Assembly (NCBI GenBank): GCA_031761405.1
Contig: JASEVX010000001.1
Span: forward strand, 47,539,102 to 47,603,101
Origin: Serripes groenlandicus
Taxonomy: Eukaryota; Mollusca; Bivalvia; Cardiida; Cardiidae
DNA: 64,000 nt
Direction: 5' to 3'
Shown: positions 37,401 to 44,299 of the stretch, in pieces
Position numbering within the stretch: position 1 is the first letter of the stretch
How the letters are laid out: each line of letters opens with the position of its first letter
Position numbers and translations under genes: made by a program
The notes under the pieces: model-generated
Databases searched by the model: none
What the model was told of the DNA's origin: nothing
The model's input: only the letters and a program-made list of their open reading frames with translations

Positions 37401-40400
37401 AAATCAGGAATGATCCTTGGTTGATCCTCCTTCAAATTTGTTCGAAGAAATTAATTCCATGCAGAAGTATGAATGTCTATGGCAACCAAAAGGATTTAAA
37501 AATAAAATATTGAAAATCTTCTTGTCTGAAACCAGTAGGCCTAACGCTTCGATTTTTTGTGTGTAGCATTTTCTAGTGGTCGTTTACAAAAATTTATTAT
37601 ATTATACCCCTGGAAATATATAGGGAAACTCTTTGAAAATCTTCTTAAAAGGCATAGATCTTAGATGTTTGGGTGTAGCAGTGTCTAGTGGTCCTCTAAA
37701 AAGATTGTTCCAATTATGACGCTGGGGTCATCTGTTTTAAATAGAGATATATAGCGAAAAACTTTGAAAATCTTCTTATCTGAAACAGAAAGGCCTAGTC
37801 CCTAGATATTTGGCATGTATTATTTTCTAGTAGTCCTTGAAAAAAGATTGTTCACATTATGCCCCTGGGGTCAAAATTGGCTCAGCCCAGGGGTCATCTT
37901 TTTACATAGAGATATGATATAGAGAAAACTTTGAAAATCTCCTTGTCTGAAACCAAAAGGCCTAAAGATTAAATAAATATGGTATGTACAAGGGTCTAGT
38001 GGTCTTCTACCGAGACTGTTCAAATTATATTCCTGGGCTCAAAATTGGTCCAGCCGTGGGGGTCACCTGTTTTACATAGAGATATATAGGGAAAAACTTA
38101 GAAATCTTCTTTTGAAATACTAACTGGTGCATAAACATTTCTTTGGTGACCTTCTAAGTCATATTAACTTGACAAAAGACAGAAGGCATAGAGTTTGCGT
38201 TTTTCGGTCTGTGGAAGTGGAGCTATACTGTTCCTCTTGGGCCTCTTGTATTGGCTTACCTGACTGCAAAATGAGTTATTGTGGTTGACTTGACAAATCA
38301 CATTACATAATGCAGGTCAGTGATCCAGGGCCATCATGGTTCACTTGTTTTTAGCTCGACTATTCGAAGAATATGAGAGCTTTACTACTCGCCCCGGCGT
38401 CGGCGTCCGGTTAAAGTTTTAGGGCAAGTTGGGATTTTCATTCATAAGTATTTGTGCTAGGGCTTTCATATTTGGAATATGGTTACATCTTATACCTTAC
38501 TTCACATTGAATGCTAAAGATGCTGAGTGGGATCTTCCTTTTGGGAAAAAAAACATGATTTTGGGGGGTTATAGTTTTAGGGCAAGTTGGATTTTATTTT
38601 TTTTTATTTTTTTTTTCTCAATAAGTTCTTGTGCTAGGGCTTTCATATTTGGAATATAATTACATCTAATACCTTTCTTTATATTGTATGCTGAAGATTC
38701 TGAGTTTTACCTTCTTTTTGGGGTAAAAGACATGATTTTGGGTGGTTAAAGTTTTAGGGCAAGTTGGCATTTTCATTTAATTTTTTAATTTTTCTCTATA
38801 AGAATTTGTGCTAGGGCTTTAATATTTAGAATATAGTTACATCTTATACCTTTCTTCACATTGAATGCTGAAGATGCTGAGTGTGACCTTCTTTTTGGGG
38901 TAAAAAACATGATTTTCGGTGGTTAAAATTTTGGGGCAAGTAGGATTTTATTTTATTTTTTTAACTTTTTCTGAATAAGTACTTGTGCTAGGGCTTTCAT
39001 ATTTGGAAAATAATTACATTTAATACATTTCTTCATATTATATGCTGAAGATGCTGAGTGTGACCTTCTGTTTGCGGTAAAACACATGCTTTTGGGTGGT
39101 TAAAGTTTTAGGGCAAGTTGGCTTTTTCATTTAATTTTCTAATTTTTCTAAATAAGTACTTGTGTTAGGGCTTCCATATTTGGAATATAATTACATGTAA
39201 TACCTTTCTTCACATTGTATGTTGAAGATGCTGAGTGTGACTTTTAGGGGGTAAAAAACAATTGTTTGATTTTGAAAATTTTAGATAAATTCTTAATTTT
39301 TGGTTACATTTCTTTCTAATTGTGATCATTTATTTATCAAATATAATTCTTCAACATATCAAACGGGTTTTGCATGGTGTCAAACATTACGAAAACCTTT
39401 TTTTAAGGTTTTGCTAATTTTGGACTCGGTCAGTTTTAACATTTGCGTTTAGCTCAACGTTAAAGTTACATCATTCAAATAACTTCATACTTCACATATT
39501 TGTTAAGGACCATCGTACAATTAGATTAGATAACTCCATTGTATCCTAAATATGGAGTAATGGCCCTTGATTGACTTAGGAAATTTTATTTTTAAATTAT
39601 ATTTAAATGTATGTATATCTATTCAGATGCTTTTACATATAGAGTATATAACATGATTTAATAGTACTTAAGTGCAATATAATGAAATAGTGCTTTATGT
39701 GAATAAGCGGCATGTAGTCGAGCGCGCTGTCCTCCGACAGCTCTTGTTATATCAGGACTTTAAGTTACAGCTGGAAATTGACTTAGCAATAAAACTAAAA
39801 CTGAATAAAGGAGACAAACCATAACAAAATAATATTCATGATAATATACACATGTTCAAGCCACTTCACCCAAACATGACCTTAATTTTGTAACCTGCAC
39901 ATTTGTGCTGTCTGATCAATATCTTTTCTACAAGCATTCTACGGAATCCGCTGTGGTCGAGTGGTTAGCGTCGGGGAATTTCGAAACCGGGTGTCCCGGG
40001 TTCGATCCCCAGTCGCGGCACTACGGTCATGGTGGAGTGCCCTTGGGCAAGGCACATTTTCTAGCCTAGTACTGGTTTGTTTACCCAGGGATCATGAATA
40101 ATTAAAATTAATTGCGCGCTAAATGACCTTAGCTGTCGATGCGCCATAAAACAATATACATTCATTCATTCTACAAGCATTCTGGAGGTCTTTGGAGAAC
40201 AATCTTGATCCCAAACAAATTTACAAGTAATGTAATGTGATCATAGTTAACATTAATTTTAAAATCTCAGAAAGCAGTTAGCAACAAGTTTCTCAACAAA
40301 GTAAGATTGGTGATTATTTGTTTAGGCCAGTATCAAACTCTCGTTTCTGCCCAGTTAACCCTTTCCCTCATATAGACACTTTCTGACGCCTCTGCAGCAG

Positions 40401-40982
40401 AAGGCTTTTTGAAAACATAGTGGCAAAAGAAGAAATTGCTCAAAACGAGCAATTTCTTGTTTATCACTTTTAGTCATAAGTTACCATTCTATTTTTTAAC
40501 AAAATATGTTCAAAGTCGTCTGCTGCAGAATTGTCGTATGAGGTAAAGGGTTAACTCTTTAGACTTGACTGGTTCTTAATAATATTTGCTTTTTGTGTGA
40601 TATGGTTCATGTGACTGGTGTGTGGTAAATACCGAGATGCCAATTCATGCTCTGTTTTCAAATGCTTTCTTTGAACCTCTGACTAATAGGCGAAAAGTGT
40701 AGAGCCAGATCATACTGCGTAGATGTAATGGGTGATATTGATCGACACTGTTTGCAAATATCTTACGGCTGGTTTTAAAAGAGTGTTTTTTGATGAAATG
40801 TTCGAATATTTTATTATCAGGAAGGGGATATCATTGATGACACCCTGGATGACGCAGATGTTACAGTTCGAAAAAGAAAAGCGGAGACATCCACTGAAGA
40901 TGACATTGCTAAAAACGACAACACTACTAATGCTATTACCACAGAGACTGGTGATACTAAGTCTACCAAAAAGGACAAATAG
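16495..40982 (+). CDS. TMX1: Thioredoxin-related transmembrane protein 1 (complete seven-exon gene)
   Basis: A type I ER membrane protein of the disulfide isomerase family; the lumenal thioredoxin domain catalyses disulfide exchange on membrane-bound clients. Coding exons: 16495-16643, 22231-22395, 26314-26442, 31491-31536, 33554-33655, 36830-36919, 40821-40982. All introns are GT-AG, phases match at every junction, and the sum is 280 codons plus TAG, the length I recall for human TMX1. Seen in order: signal peptide (residues 1-23), WMVEF strand, CPAC active site at C55-C58, cis-proline P101 in TALPSIY, SLSGRF-like GLSGRF, a membrane span about 179-206, juxtamembrane C201-V-C203 (matching the palmitoylated cysteine pair known in mammalian TMX1), an acidic tail and C-terminal KKDK, a KKXX retrieval signal. 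Introns are filled with mobile elements, which do not interrupt the frame. Very confident. Confidence 0.96.
16953..17060. mobile_element. piggyBac-type MITE, half copy, in TMX1 intron 1
   Basis: AACCCCCTTTCCCACATACA, GACGCTTTCTGACGCCTCTG, CAGCAGAC; then a decayed hairpin (GAAAATGAGAATTTTCATAT) and no right end. Confidence 0.75.
17100..19465 (+). mobile_element. Dispersed repeat (GGTACCAGG..AATTGTGAA ends), filled with a Helitron-like element
   Basis: Outer sequence (17100-17805 and 19054-19465) is a diverged copy of 32405-32920 in intron 4: both have AAATTGTGAATGGGT..GGTACCAGG, AATAAATCATATTTAACATT, AATATGCAGCTTATC, GCGACGGG.CGAGAAT and GGTACCA near the end. This copy contains the 1.25-kb element at 17806-19053, absent from the other. 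AATTGTGAATGGG recurs several times at 19312-19412. Confidence 0.75.
17806..19053 (+). mobile_element. Helitron-like (HINE-type) element, family A, copy 1
   Basis: Left end TTAGCTCACCTGAGCTTTGC with GCTCAAGGTGAG (palindrome), then a CGTCGTGCGTCGTCCGTC lead, a head region (ACCAGTGGGTCAATTTGG, GATGAAACTTCACAGAAAGC) and a tandem core of about 168-bp units (ATGTTCCTTGGGTGACC... GGCCGCCAGGGGG...). Right end: AGGTGAGCGATTCCAGG (inverted copy of the left end), hairpin GGGCCATCATGGCCC, then TCTTG. No protein is encoded; the short frame near its left end is shared by all copies but has no meaning I recognise. Confidence 0.85.
19500..20732 (+). mobile_element. Helitron-like family B remnants (two or three nested pieces)
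   Basis: Units carry GCAAGGCCTTTTCTCAGACA, AACTTCACAAACTCATTCAG and GAATTATGGCCC. Family-B right ends (hairpin around CTCCGACA followed by CTCTTGTT) occur at about 19890-19911, 20405-20434 and 20706-20732. No left end (AGCTCGACTATTCG) is present. Confidence 0.7.
20805..20855 (-). repeat. Inverted copy of the 17104-17152 sequence
   Basis: CACAATTTCCCTGGTACCGT followed by ACCCATCACAATTTAGGTAA is the reverse complement of TTACCTAAATTGTGAATGGG..GGTACCAGGGAAATTGTGAA. It makes a roughly 47-bp inverted repeat with 3.7 kb between the arms. Confidence 0.75.
20856..21971. other. Intron 1 sequence, no recognised element
   Basis: AT-rich intronic sequence. A partial duplication (AAAATTTCACAGGACTGATTG near 21410 and AAAATTTCACCGGACCTATTG near 21195) is visible. 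No gene. Confidence 0.4.
21972..22175. mobile_element. piggyBac-type MITE, full length, in TMX1 intron 1
   Basis: TTAACCTTTTCCCACTTGCA at the left, GTGTCAGAAAGGGTTAA at the right. Hairpin GTGGCAAAAGTAAAAATTG / CAATTTCTACTTTTTTTAC is partly decayed. It ends 55 bp before exon 2. Confidence 0.85.
22231..22395 (+). CDS. TMX1: TMX1 exon 2: thioredoxin active site
   Basis: Follows the acceptor CTGTTTTAACAG and ends at CCA before GTAAGT. Encodes the APWCPAC active-site loop (C55, C58), VGVIDVTENPGLSGRF and cis-Pro in TALPSIY. The CPAC dipeptide is the one typical of TMX1. Confidence 0.96.
22396..22828. other. Intron 2 start with a small duplicated motif
   Basis: AAGGGGAGGCTCCAGC occurs twice (about 22458 and 22660). 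No coding sequence. Confidence 0.4.
22829..24595 (+). mobile_element. Helitron-like family A, copy 2, dimeric
   Basis: Same ends as copy 1 (TTAGCTCACCTGAGCTTTGC; GGGCCATCATGGCCCTCTTG). The head region (ACCAGTGGGTCAATT.GGATG, ACTTCACAGAAAGCATCC) occurs twice, at about 22930 and 23760, so this copy looks like a dimer with two heads and two core arrays. Core units of about 170 bp contain GGCCGCCAGGGGG.CGGGGC. Confidence 0.85.
24735..24865 (-). repeat. GGGG-rich low-complexity repeat
   Basis: CAGGGGGGGGTTTCTGAAAA, GGGGAAGGGGCC and GAGAAGGGGAAAATTTCGCG; probably a fragment of a dispersed repeat. The minus-strand frame across it is not supported as a gene. Confidence 0.4.
24866..25500. other. Intron 2 sequence, nothing recognised
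   Basis: AT-rich intronic DNA without clear repeat boundaries or coding signs. Confidence 0.35.
25500..26280 (+). repeat. Diverged Helitron-like core units around an assembly gap
   Basis: Phrases such as TTAACCAAACTCCACAGAAA, TTCCTTTGGAGGACTG, AATTTGGCAGAAATGTTCCT and CATGACCTCCTGGCAACATC resemble family A/58.3-kb core units, but ends are not visible; 200 N lie inside. Confidence 0.55.
25582..25781. other. Assembly gap (200 N)
   Basis: Exactly 200 N, so its true length is unknown. It lies in repeat DNA in TMX1 intron 2 and does not touch an exon. Confidence 0.99.
26314..26442 (+). CDS. TMX1: TMX1 exon 3: end of thioredoxin domain
   Basis: Acceptor TTTGTTTAACTGCAG, donor GTAAGT. Encodes VKDGVFRQYNGGRQ (the KDGxFRxY strand typical of the family) through WSDVEPVSGWFAPDSI. 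Split codons at both ends restore His105 and Gln148. Confidence 0.95.
27613..28856 (+). mobile_element. Helitron-like family A, copy 3, nested in family C
   Basis: Ends as in copies 1 and 2. Left junction is GGCCCTTT then TTAGCTCACC; right junction is CTCTTG then TACTTATTAAG. Neighbouring family C units read GGCCCTTTTACTTATTAAG without the insert, so the empty site is known. A second head region starts about 28008. A 30-G run at 28449-28478 interrupts one core unit. Confidence 0.88.
28449..28478. repeat. Run of 30 G, probably an assembly artefact
   Basis: Replaces the expected CGGGGCTATTTTGCCTTATA stretch of a family A unit and rejoins it at TGCAAACTTAAAAAATC. Nothing else like it is in the window. 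Confidence 0.8.
29640..29870. mobile_element. piggyBac-type MITE, decayed, in TMX1 intron 3
   Basis: GCAGCAGATGACTTTGAAAA, CAATTTCTCCATTTGCCACA, ATGTTTTTAACTTTTTGCGG and GCTGAAGAGGCTTAAC are recognisable pieces. Neither terminal repeat is intact. Confidence 0.6.
29880..31470 (+). mobile_element. Helitron-like family D element ending 20 bp before TMX1 exon 4
   Basis: Left end ATGTCTCCCCCATACATGGG then GGTGACATATTG (palindrome), core units of about 150 bp (AGGTCAAAGGTCAAGGTCAC, GGTTTCCGCTCAATAACTGA, GGAACTTCATACTTGGTATG). Right end: AATGGGGAGACAAGC (inverted copy of left end), hairpin GCTTTTTCAAAAAAGC, AATCTCTAG followed by TT. Exon 4 begins at 31491. Confidence 0.85.
31491..31536 (+). CDS. 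TMX1: TMX1 exon 4: 46-bp juxtamembrane exon
   Basis: Acceptor ATCTTCTTTTCACAG, donor GTATGT. Encodes MSMVGLFFRAAMRIR, matching the MSSMSALFQLSMWIR-type segment of the human protein. Very short, easily missed by gene finders. Confidence 0.93.
31642..31865. mobile_element. piggyBac-type MITE, full length, in TMX1 intron 4
   Basis: TTAAACCCTTTTCCTCATAA at the left, TTGTTGGGAAGGGTTAA-like right end (GTATGTTGGGAAGGGTTAA). Hairpin arms GACAATAGGAGAAATTGCTC and complement are diverged. Confidence 0.85.
32190..32315 (-). mobile_element. Dispersed repeat ending in ATAGGTAGCACCTATA, inverted copy
   Basis: Reverse complement of the sequence at 16090-16215, with TATAGGTGCTACCTAT at its left edge. Confidence 0.7.
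32405..32920 (+). mobile_element. Dispersed repeat, copy lacking the family A insertion
   Basis: Diverged copy of 17100-19465. The middle reads GCCGCCATTTTGTTTGCTTC then TAACACGCGGTTAAA where the other copy has the 1.25-kb insertion. Confidence 0.75.
32921..33553. other. Intron 4 remainder with a tRNA-like sequence
   Basis: On the minus strand, 33432-33512 reads GATTACAGTGGTGCAGTG (A-box-like) and TCGGTTCAAATCCTGTGATG (B-box-like), a SINE head or tRNA pseudogene. Otherwise nothing recognised. Confidence 0.45.
33554..33655 (+). CDS. TMX1: TMX1 exon 5: membrane span, first part
   Basis: Acceptor TTTGTTTTACAG, donor GTAAGT. Encodes EEYGIPEWGCYCIFAVIT and the hydrophobic IVAGLLLGL. The YGIPxWG motif corresponds to LGLPVWG in the human protein. 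Confidence 0.95.
33672..36211 (+). mobile_element. Helitron-like family B element in TMX1 intron 5, containing a family E element
   Basis: Left end TTAGCTCGCCTATTCGAAGA with AATAGGGGAGCTT, lead GCGTTGGCGTCCGCG, then 163-bp units (GGTCAAACCTTTGCGTGCAA, CACACTTATTCAGG, CATAACTCTGGAATGG). T-rich sequence follows, then the family E insert (34617-35838), then the remaining B tail ending GACCTCCGACAACTCTTG. A 19-bp repeat (GATAGACGATATCCCTGAT-like) lies at 36146-36182. It starts only about 17 bp after the exon 5 donor. Confidence 0.78.
34617..35838 (+). mobile_element. Helitron-like family E element, nested
   Basis: Left palindrome ATGACCCCACGGAATCTCCG then ATTCGGGGGGCATATAG, lead GTCTGTTGGTCTGTCTGTCT, core units of about 152 bp (TTGAACCATAACAGGTACGG, CTTGTGACATGACCTTTCTG, TTGACCTTGCGACC). 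Right end GGGGGGCATCAG, hairpin GTGTTTCACAAACAC, ATCTTG then TT. Confidence 0.83.
36227..36423. mobile_element. piggyBac-type MITE, left end missing, in TMX1 intron 5
   Basis: GACGCCTCTGCAGCAGACGG, a near-perfect hairpin (ACAAAAGAAGAAATTGCTC-AAAAC-complement), and the right end GTATGAGGGAAAGGGTTAA. The left terminal repeat is replaced by the family B tail. Confidence 0.83.
36428..36740. mobile_element. Two decayed piggyBac-type MITE fragments in intron 5
   Basis: TTGACAAAAGGAGAAATTG at about 36432 and TTTCTCCTTTTGCCACTCTG with GTCATCTGCTGCAAATGC at about 36660-36705. The fragments lie 90 bp before exon 6. Confidence 0.55.
36830..36919 (+). CDS. TMX1: TMX1 exon 6: end of membrane span and cytosolic start
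   Basis: Acceptor GTCTGTTTTCAG, donor GTATGT. Encodes LLVCVCDFMWPPKQ: last turn of the span and the C201-V-C203 pair, then a proline-rich cytosolic linker (FPPAIPQE). Confidence 0.94.
37030..38346 (+). mobile_element. Diverged Helitron-like element in TMX1 intron 6
   Basis: Core-like units: AATAATATTGTAGAAATGAT, CCAGGTGGCAGATC, and a run of CCCTGGGGTCAAAATTGG / ACATAGAGATATATAGGGAA / CTTGTCTGAAACCA units of about 150-165 bp. The right end GATCCAGGGCCATCATGGTT-CACTTG resembles family A. The left end is not recognised. Confidence 0.6.
38350..39746 (+). mobile_element. Helitron-like family B element, abutting the previous one
   Basis: Left end TTAGCTCGACTATTCGAAGA, lead CCGGCGTCGGCGTCCG, core units of about 180 bp (GTGCTAGGGCTTTCATATTT, ATGCTGAAGATGCTGAGTG, GTTAAAGTTTTAGGGCAAG). 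Right end AGTCGAGCGCGCTGTCC, hairpin GCTGTCCTCCGACAGC, TCTTG then TT. Its left end starts 4 bp after the previous element's CTTG. Confidence 0.82.
39945..40168 (+). mobile_element. tRNA-derived SINE, full length, in TMX1 intron 6
   Basis: Head with A box (GTGGTCGAGTGGTTAGCG) and B box (GGGTTCGATCCCCAGTCG), a body with the motif GTGCCCTTGGGCAAGGCACA (resembling the central domain of V-SINEs), then CAGGGATCATGAATAA and a tail ending CGCCATAAAACAATA with ATTCATTC repeats. pol III driven, non-coding. Confidence 0.8.
40355..40554. mobile_element. piggyBac-type MITE, full length, in TMX1 intron 6
   Basis: TTAACCCTTTCCCTCATATA at the left, GTATGAGGTAAAGGGTTAA at the right, with hairpin GGCAAAAGAAGAAATTGCTC-AAAAC-GAGCAATTTCTTG. 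Confidence 0.88.
40821..40982 (+). CDS. TMX1: TMX1 exon 7: acidic tail and ER retrieval signal
   Basis: Acceptor TTTTATTATCAG, stop TAG at 40980-40982. Encodes an Asp-rich segment (DIIDDTLDDADV), RKRKAETSTEDD and the end STKKDK. Lysines at -3 and -4 make a canonical KKXX motif. The overlapping longer frame in another phase (40732-41034) is not the real one. Confidence 0.95.
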   Translation, partial: EGDIIDDTLDDADVTVRKRKAETSTEDDIAKNDNTTNAITTETGDTKSTKKDK

Positions 40983-41299
40983 TGAAGAAAACTTTATAGG
41001 CATATTTATTTATGAAACACAGTCATTATTTTAACCATGGTTTTTTTTTTGCACCATTGTTTTAACCAAAATTGTGTCAAACGTGGGGTGTGTAGTCATT
41101 TTAATGGATGTGATCCTTACTGTATATGCCATTTTTAAATTTGTTGGCTTTGAACAAATATTAAAAGATATTGTTTACACCAATAGATTTGAAATTAAAA
41201 TATTGATTTAAAGTTGAAAACATTTTTAGAGAAGGGGGAATTTGTCCATTTTGCACAAAGCTTTCAGTAATAAAATTGAGGCCTCTAAATTTATACTCG

Positions 41300-41660
41300 T
41301 ACAGGAATGGGTTAACAAACCATTGGCTTGATACAGACCACTTTTGATGCTTCTGCAGTAGATAACTTAAGAAAACATGAGTAAAGGAGGATCTGCTCGT
41401 TATGACCCATTTCTCTTTTCTAACACATGTTAATAGAGTTTCCTTCTTCATCTTCAGAGCTCACTTTTATTTGTCTCAGAACTTAAATTCATGCATGATT
41501 GGGTGAACAAACCATTGACTTGATACAGACCACTTTTGATGTATCTGCAGTAGATGGCTTTAGAAAACATAGTGAGTATAGGAGGAATTTCCTATTATGA
41601 CATATGTTTGAGTTTCCTTCTCCATCTTCAGAGCTAACTTTTATTCATCTGTATTTTCAA
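41300..41660. repeat. Tandem duplication of about 192 bp
   Basis: AACAAACCATTGGCTTGATA with CAGACCACTTTTGATGC recurs 192 bp later (41314 and 41506), as do TTTCCTTCTTCATCTTCAGA / TTTCCTTCTCCATCTTCAGA. Contains MITE-like TCTGCAGTAGAT and AAAACAT. Confidence 0.75.
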
Positions 41661-41793
41661 CCAGTATCATTGTTTTCAAATTGGAAGTGTCAAAAATCAC
41701 CATAGTTGGTAATGAATTGGTTAAGCCTTCATATTGGAAAGCTGTCAACATCTCAGGTAGTCAATGGTTATCAATTAAGGATCACCATGTCAA

Positions 41794-42017
41794 TTAACCC
41801 TTTTCCATATTATACAACAATTTTATAGACAACTTTGAAAACATTTTCAAAAATCTCCATAAAAGATAGCTTAATTGGTAAAAAAAAGTTTTTTTTTTTT
41901 TTTGGCTAAATGTGAAATTGCTCATCATGAGCAATTTCACCTTTGGCCACGATATTTTCAAAAATCGTCCGTCTACTGCTATTGCATCAAAAGCGTCTGT
42001 AGGTGAGAAAGGGTTAA
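41794..42017. mobile_element. piggyBac-type MITE, full length, GGCCAAAGGTGAAATTGC subtype
   Basis: TTAACCCTTTTCCATATTAT at the left, GTAGGTGAGAAAGGGTTAA at the right. A T/A homopolymer (about 41881-41903) lies in the left hairpin arm; the right arm GAGCAATTTCACCTTTGGCC is intact. Confidence 0.85.
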
Positions 42018-42089
42018 ACAAGAGGCATGAATATGATGTCTTCATGTTCTTAACACTTTACAACATACCATAGTCTATAAAACAAGTTT

Positions 42090-42355
42090 TTTTGTTTTTC
42101 AAATATTTCTTGCTGCCATTTGGCTTGCCTTCTTTGTACACTTTCAGTCAGTAGACATAACTAATGCAAATCCGTATTTATATGACTCAAAATATAAAAG
42201 CAGCTGCTTGAATGATCCAAAGATAAGCCCAAATGAATGTTTCTTACCTTTTCTCATTATATACAGTTGCTTTCATACGCCTTTGCAGAGGATGGCTGTT
42301 GGAAACAGTGTGACATAACAAGCAATTTCTTTTTTTGCCACAATGTTTTCAACTA
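42090..42355. repeat. Segment duplicated at 44390-44560, followed by a MITE fragment
   Basis: Shares with 44390-44560 the phrases TTGGCTTGCC/TTGACTTGCC, CTTTGTACAC, ATGATCCAAAGATAA/AGATCCAAAGATAA and AATGAAT.TTTTTA. From 42264 it runs into a MITE fragment with TTTTTGCCACAATGTTTTCA. Confidence 0.6.
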
Positions 42356-42369
42356 GACATTTTTGTTAT

Positions 42370-43193
42370 TGCCCGTCGTCCTGTCGTCCGTCGTCTGTCC
42401 AATTTCTTGTGTATACGATACAGTCTTCATTTATTATCTGATGTTTACCAAACCTATTCAGTAGCTAGACATCCATGAGAGCTCCGTTCCTTTCGAAAAC
42501 CAGCCAGATCTATCTATGCATGACGGGATTATGGCCCTTTAAAATTGGGAAAATTGCTATAATTAACCTTGTGAACATGATAAAGTCGTCATTTATTATC
42601 CGATGTTTACCAAGCTTATACAGTAGCTAGATGCACATGAGAGCTTGGTTCCTTTCGAAAACCAGATCCATCCATGCATAACTGGATTATGGCCCTTTAA
42701 AATTGGCAAAATGGTTATAATTCACTTTGTGAACACGATAAAAACTTCATTTATTTGTCACATGTCCTTTACACTGGTAATATTGACACATTGTTGGATG
42801 ATGCAGATATTGAAAACTAGAAATTCTACCTTTACATTCGCTCCTGGAGAAGGTCAACGACCTCTCAGTATTTTTCAAGATGAAGATTCAGAATGTTCCT
42901 TAAGTGACCCACTATCAAATTCCTTCAAGCCATGTAGATTGGTCAAAAAAACATGGCAGGCTATTTTGCCTTATATATGGCTTGAGTGAAAACTTAAAAA
43001 ATCTTCTCCTCCGAAAATGTTTGGCTGATTTTCAAATAATTTTGTAGAAATATTCCTAGGGTGTCCCTCTGTCAGATTCCTATAAGCCATGTTGATTGGT
43101 CGAAAACTATGGCCCCCAGGGGGCGGGGCTTATATGGCTAAAGTGAAGAGAAAAAAATCAGGCGAGCGATATAGGGCCATCATGGCCCTCTTG
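42370..43193 (+). mobile_element. Composite Helitron-like element with family A right end
   Basis: Starts with GCCCGTCGTCCTGTCGTCCG; then two units of about 175 bp (TTTATTATCTGATGTTTACC, CAGTAGCTAGAC, GGATTATGGCCC), then family A units (GAATGTTCCTTAAGTGACCC, TTGATTGGTCGAAAACTATG) and the right end GGCGAGCGATATAGG, GGGCCATCATGGCCC, TCTTG. Two kinds of core are joined in one element. Confidence 0.7.
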
Positions 43194-43485
43194 TTTAAAG
43201 TTATCTGCTGGATATTTTTTCGTGGGAAAGGGTTAATATGCCCATTAAAGCTTGTGTCTACCTTGTAGTCCGTGTAAATAGTGAAAAATGAATTGATAAA
43301 GACTGAGCCCCACTATGGAAAATCAAACCTTTGGTCATTTGCAAACAGCAGGGACTCGATAAGCTCACACCTCTATTCAAATAAAGTAAACTTTTCATTT
43401 ACATTATTAAGCAAATATTGAAACGTATAAAAGAAAATCTATTTCAAAATAACTGATGTGCCAAGTTGTTAAAATTGTTCATGCT

Positions 43486-43703
43486 GTAACCCTTCCCACA
43501 ATCAACAAATCTGCAGCAGACGACTTTGGAAAAATCTAGGCAAAACAGGGAAAATCTATAATTGAATTACTGTAAAAAGGTTGAGTAATTTGAGGCAAAA
43601 GGAGAAATTGCTTGTTTGGAGCAATTTCTCCTTTTGCCTCAATGTTTTCAAAAGTCATCTGTTGCAGAGGTGTCAGAAAGTGTCTATATGAGGATAGGGT
43701 TAA
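43486..43703. mobile_element. piggyBac-type MITE, full length
   Basis: GTAACCCTTCCCACAATCAA at the left (first TTAA base changed), ATGAGGATAGGGTTAA at the right. Nearly perfect hairpin GAGGCAAAAGGAGAAATTGC / GCAATTTCTCCTTTTGCCTC. Confidence 0.88.
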
Positions 43704-43789
43704 CAAAATATACCTGTTCCAGTAGTTCTGGTGTTGTCGCCCTTTAGAAAACATCTGAAGAAAGGTGTGTTATATCTCAACAAGTGGAA

Positions 43790-43935
43790 TTAGAATTTTG
43801 ACAGAATTGAAAACATTGTGGGGGACAGAATTATTACTCGTGTTTTGAAAAAAAATCTCCTTTTTCCAAAGTATTCAATAGTTGGTTTCTGCAAAGGCAT
43901 CTAATTTTGTCTGTATCAATTTAAGGGTAAATTTG
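43790..43935. mobile_element. Decayed piggyBac-type MITE
   Basis: GAATTGAAAACATTGTGGG, then TCTCCTTTTTCCAAAG and TTTCTGCAAAGGCATCTAAT. No intact ends. Confidence 0.5.
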
Positions 43936-44299
43936 GAGATTTGAATCATTGCTCAATTTAGTTTTCTACTGCATTGCTAAATCCTGTATGTATATAAATA
44001 TAAAGAAACAATTTTTATGTTTACGGTATTTTGTAAATTAGGCAATTTTTAGTTTAGTATCTTTTGTTTTTAGTTAGCTTTTCAAACAATTTAAGTTTTA
44101 GGTATTTGTTAATAACTAGAAGTTGCTTTTATATAACAATGCTGCAAGTAGTGCAATGTAACATTCCATTTTGATGTGTCATTTGTATGTTTGCTGAAGT
44201 GTCGTTTATCAGGACTTTCATGATGAGTATTTTAAAATGCCAATCACCTGCATATCTTATTTTAATAAAAAATTTAAAATAACTTACAGGAAAGTTGTC

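Larger units (their letters stand above)
40983..44294 (+). other. TMX1: Possible TMX1 3' UTR and downstream flank
   Basis: Candidate AATAAA signals are at 44264-44269 and 44689-44694; none is clear close to the stop, so the true 3' end is unknown. The stretch holds MITEs, a 192-bp tandem duplication and a Helitron-like composite, which argues that some of it may be untranscribed. Confidence 0.35.

Noticed and set aside
40732..41034. A 100-codon frame overlapping TMX1 exon 7
   Set aside because: It is in another phase and has no acceptor; exon 7 in phase gives the expected acidic tail and length.
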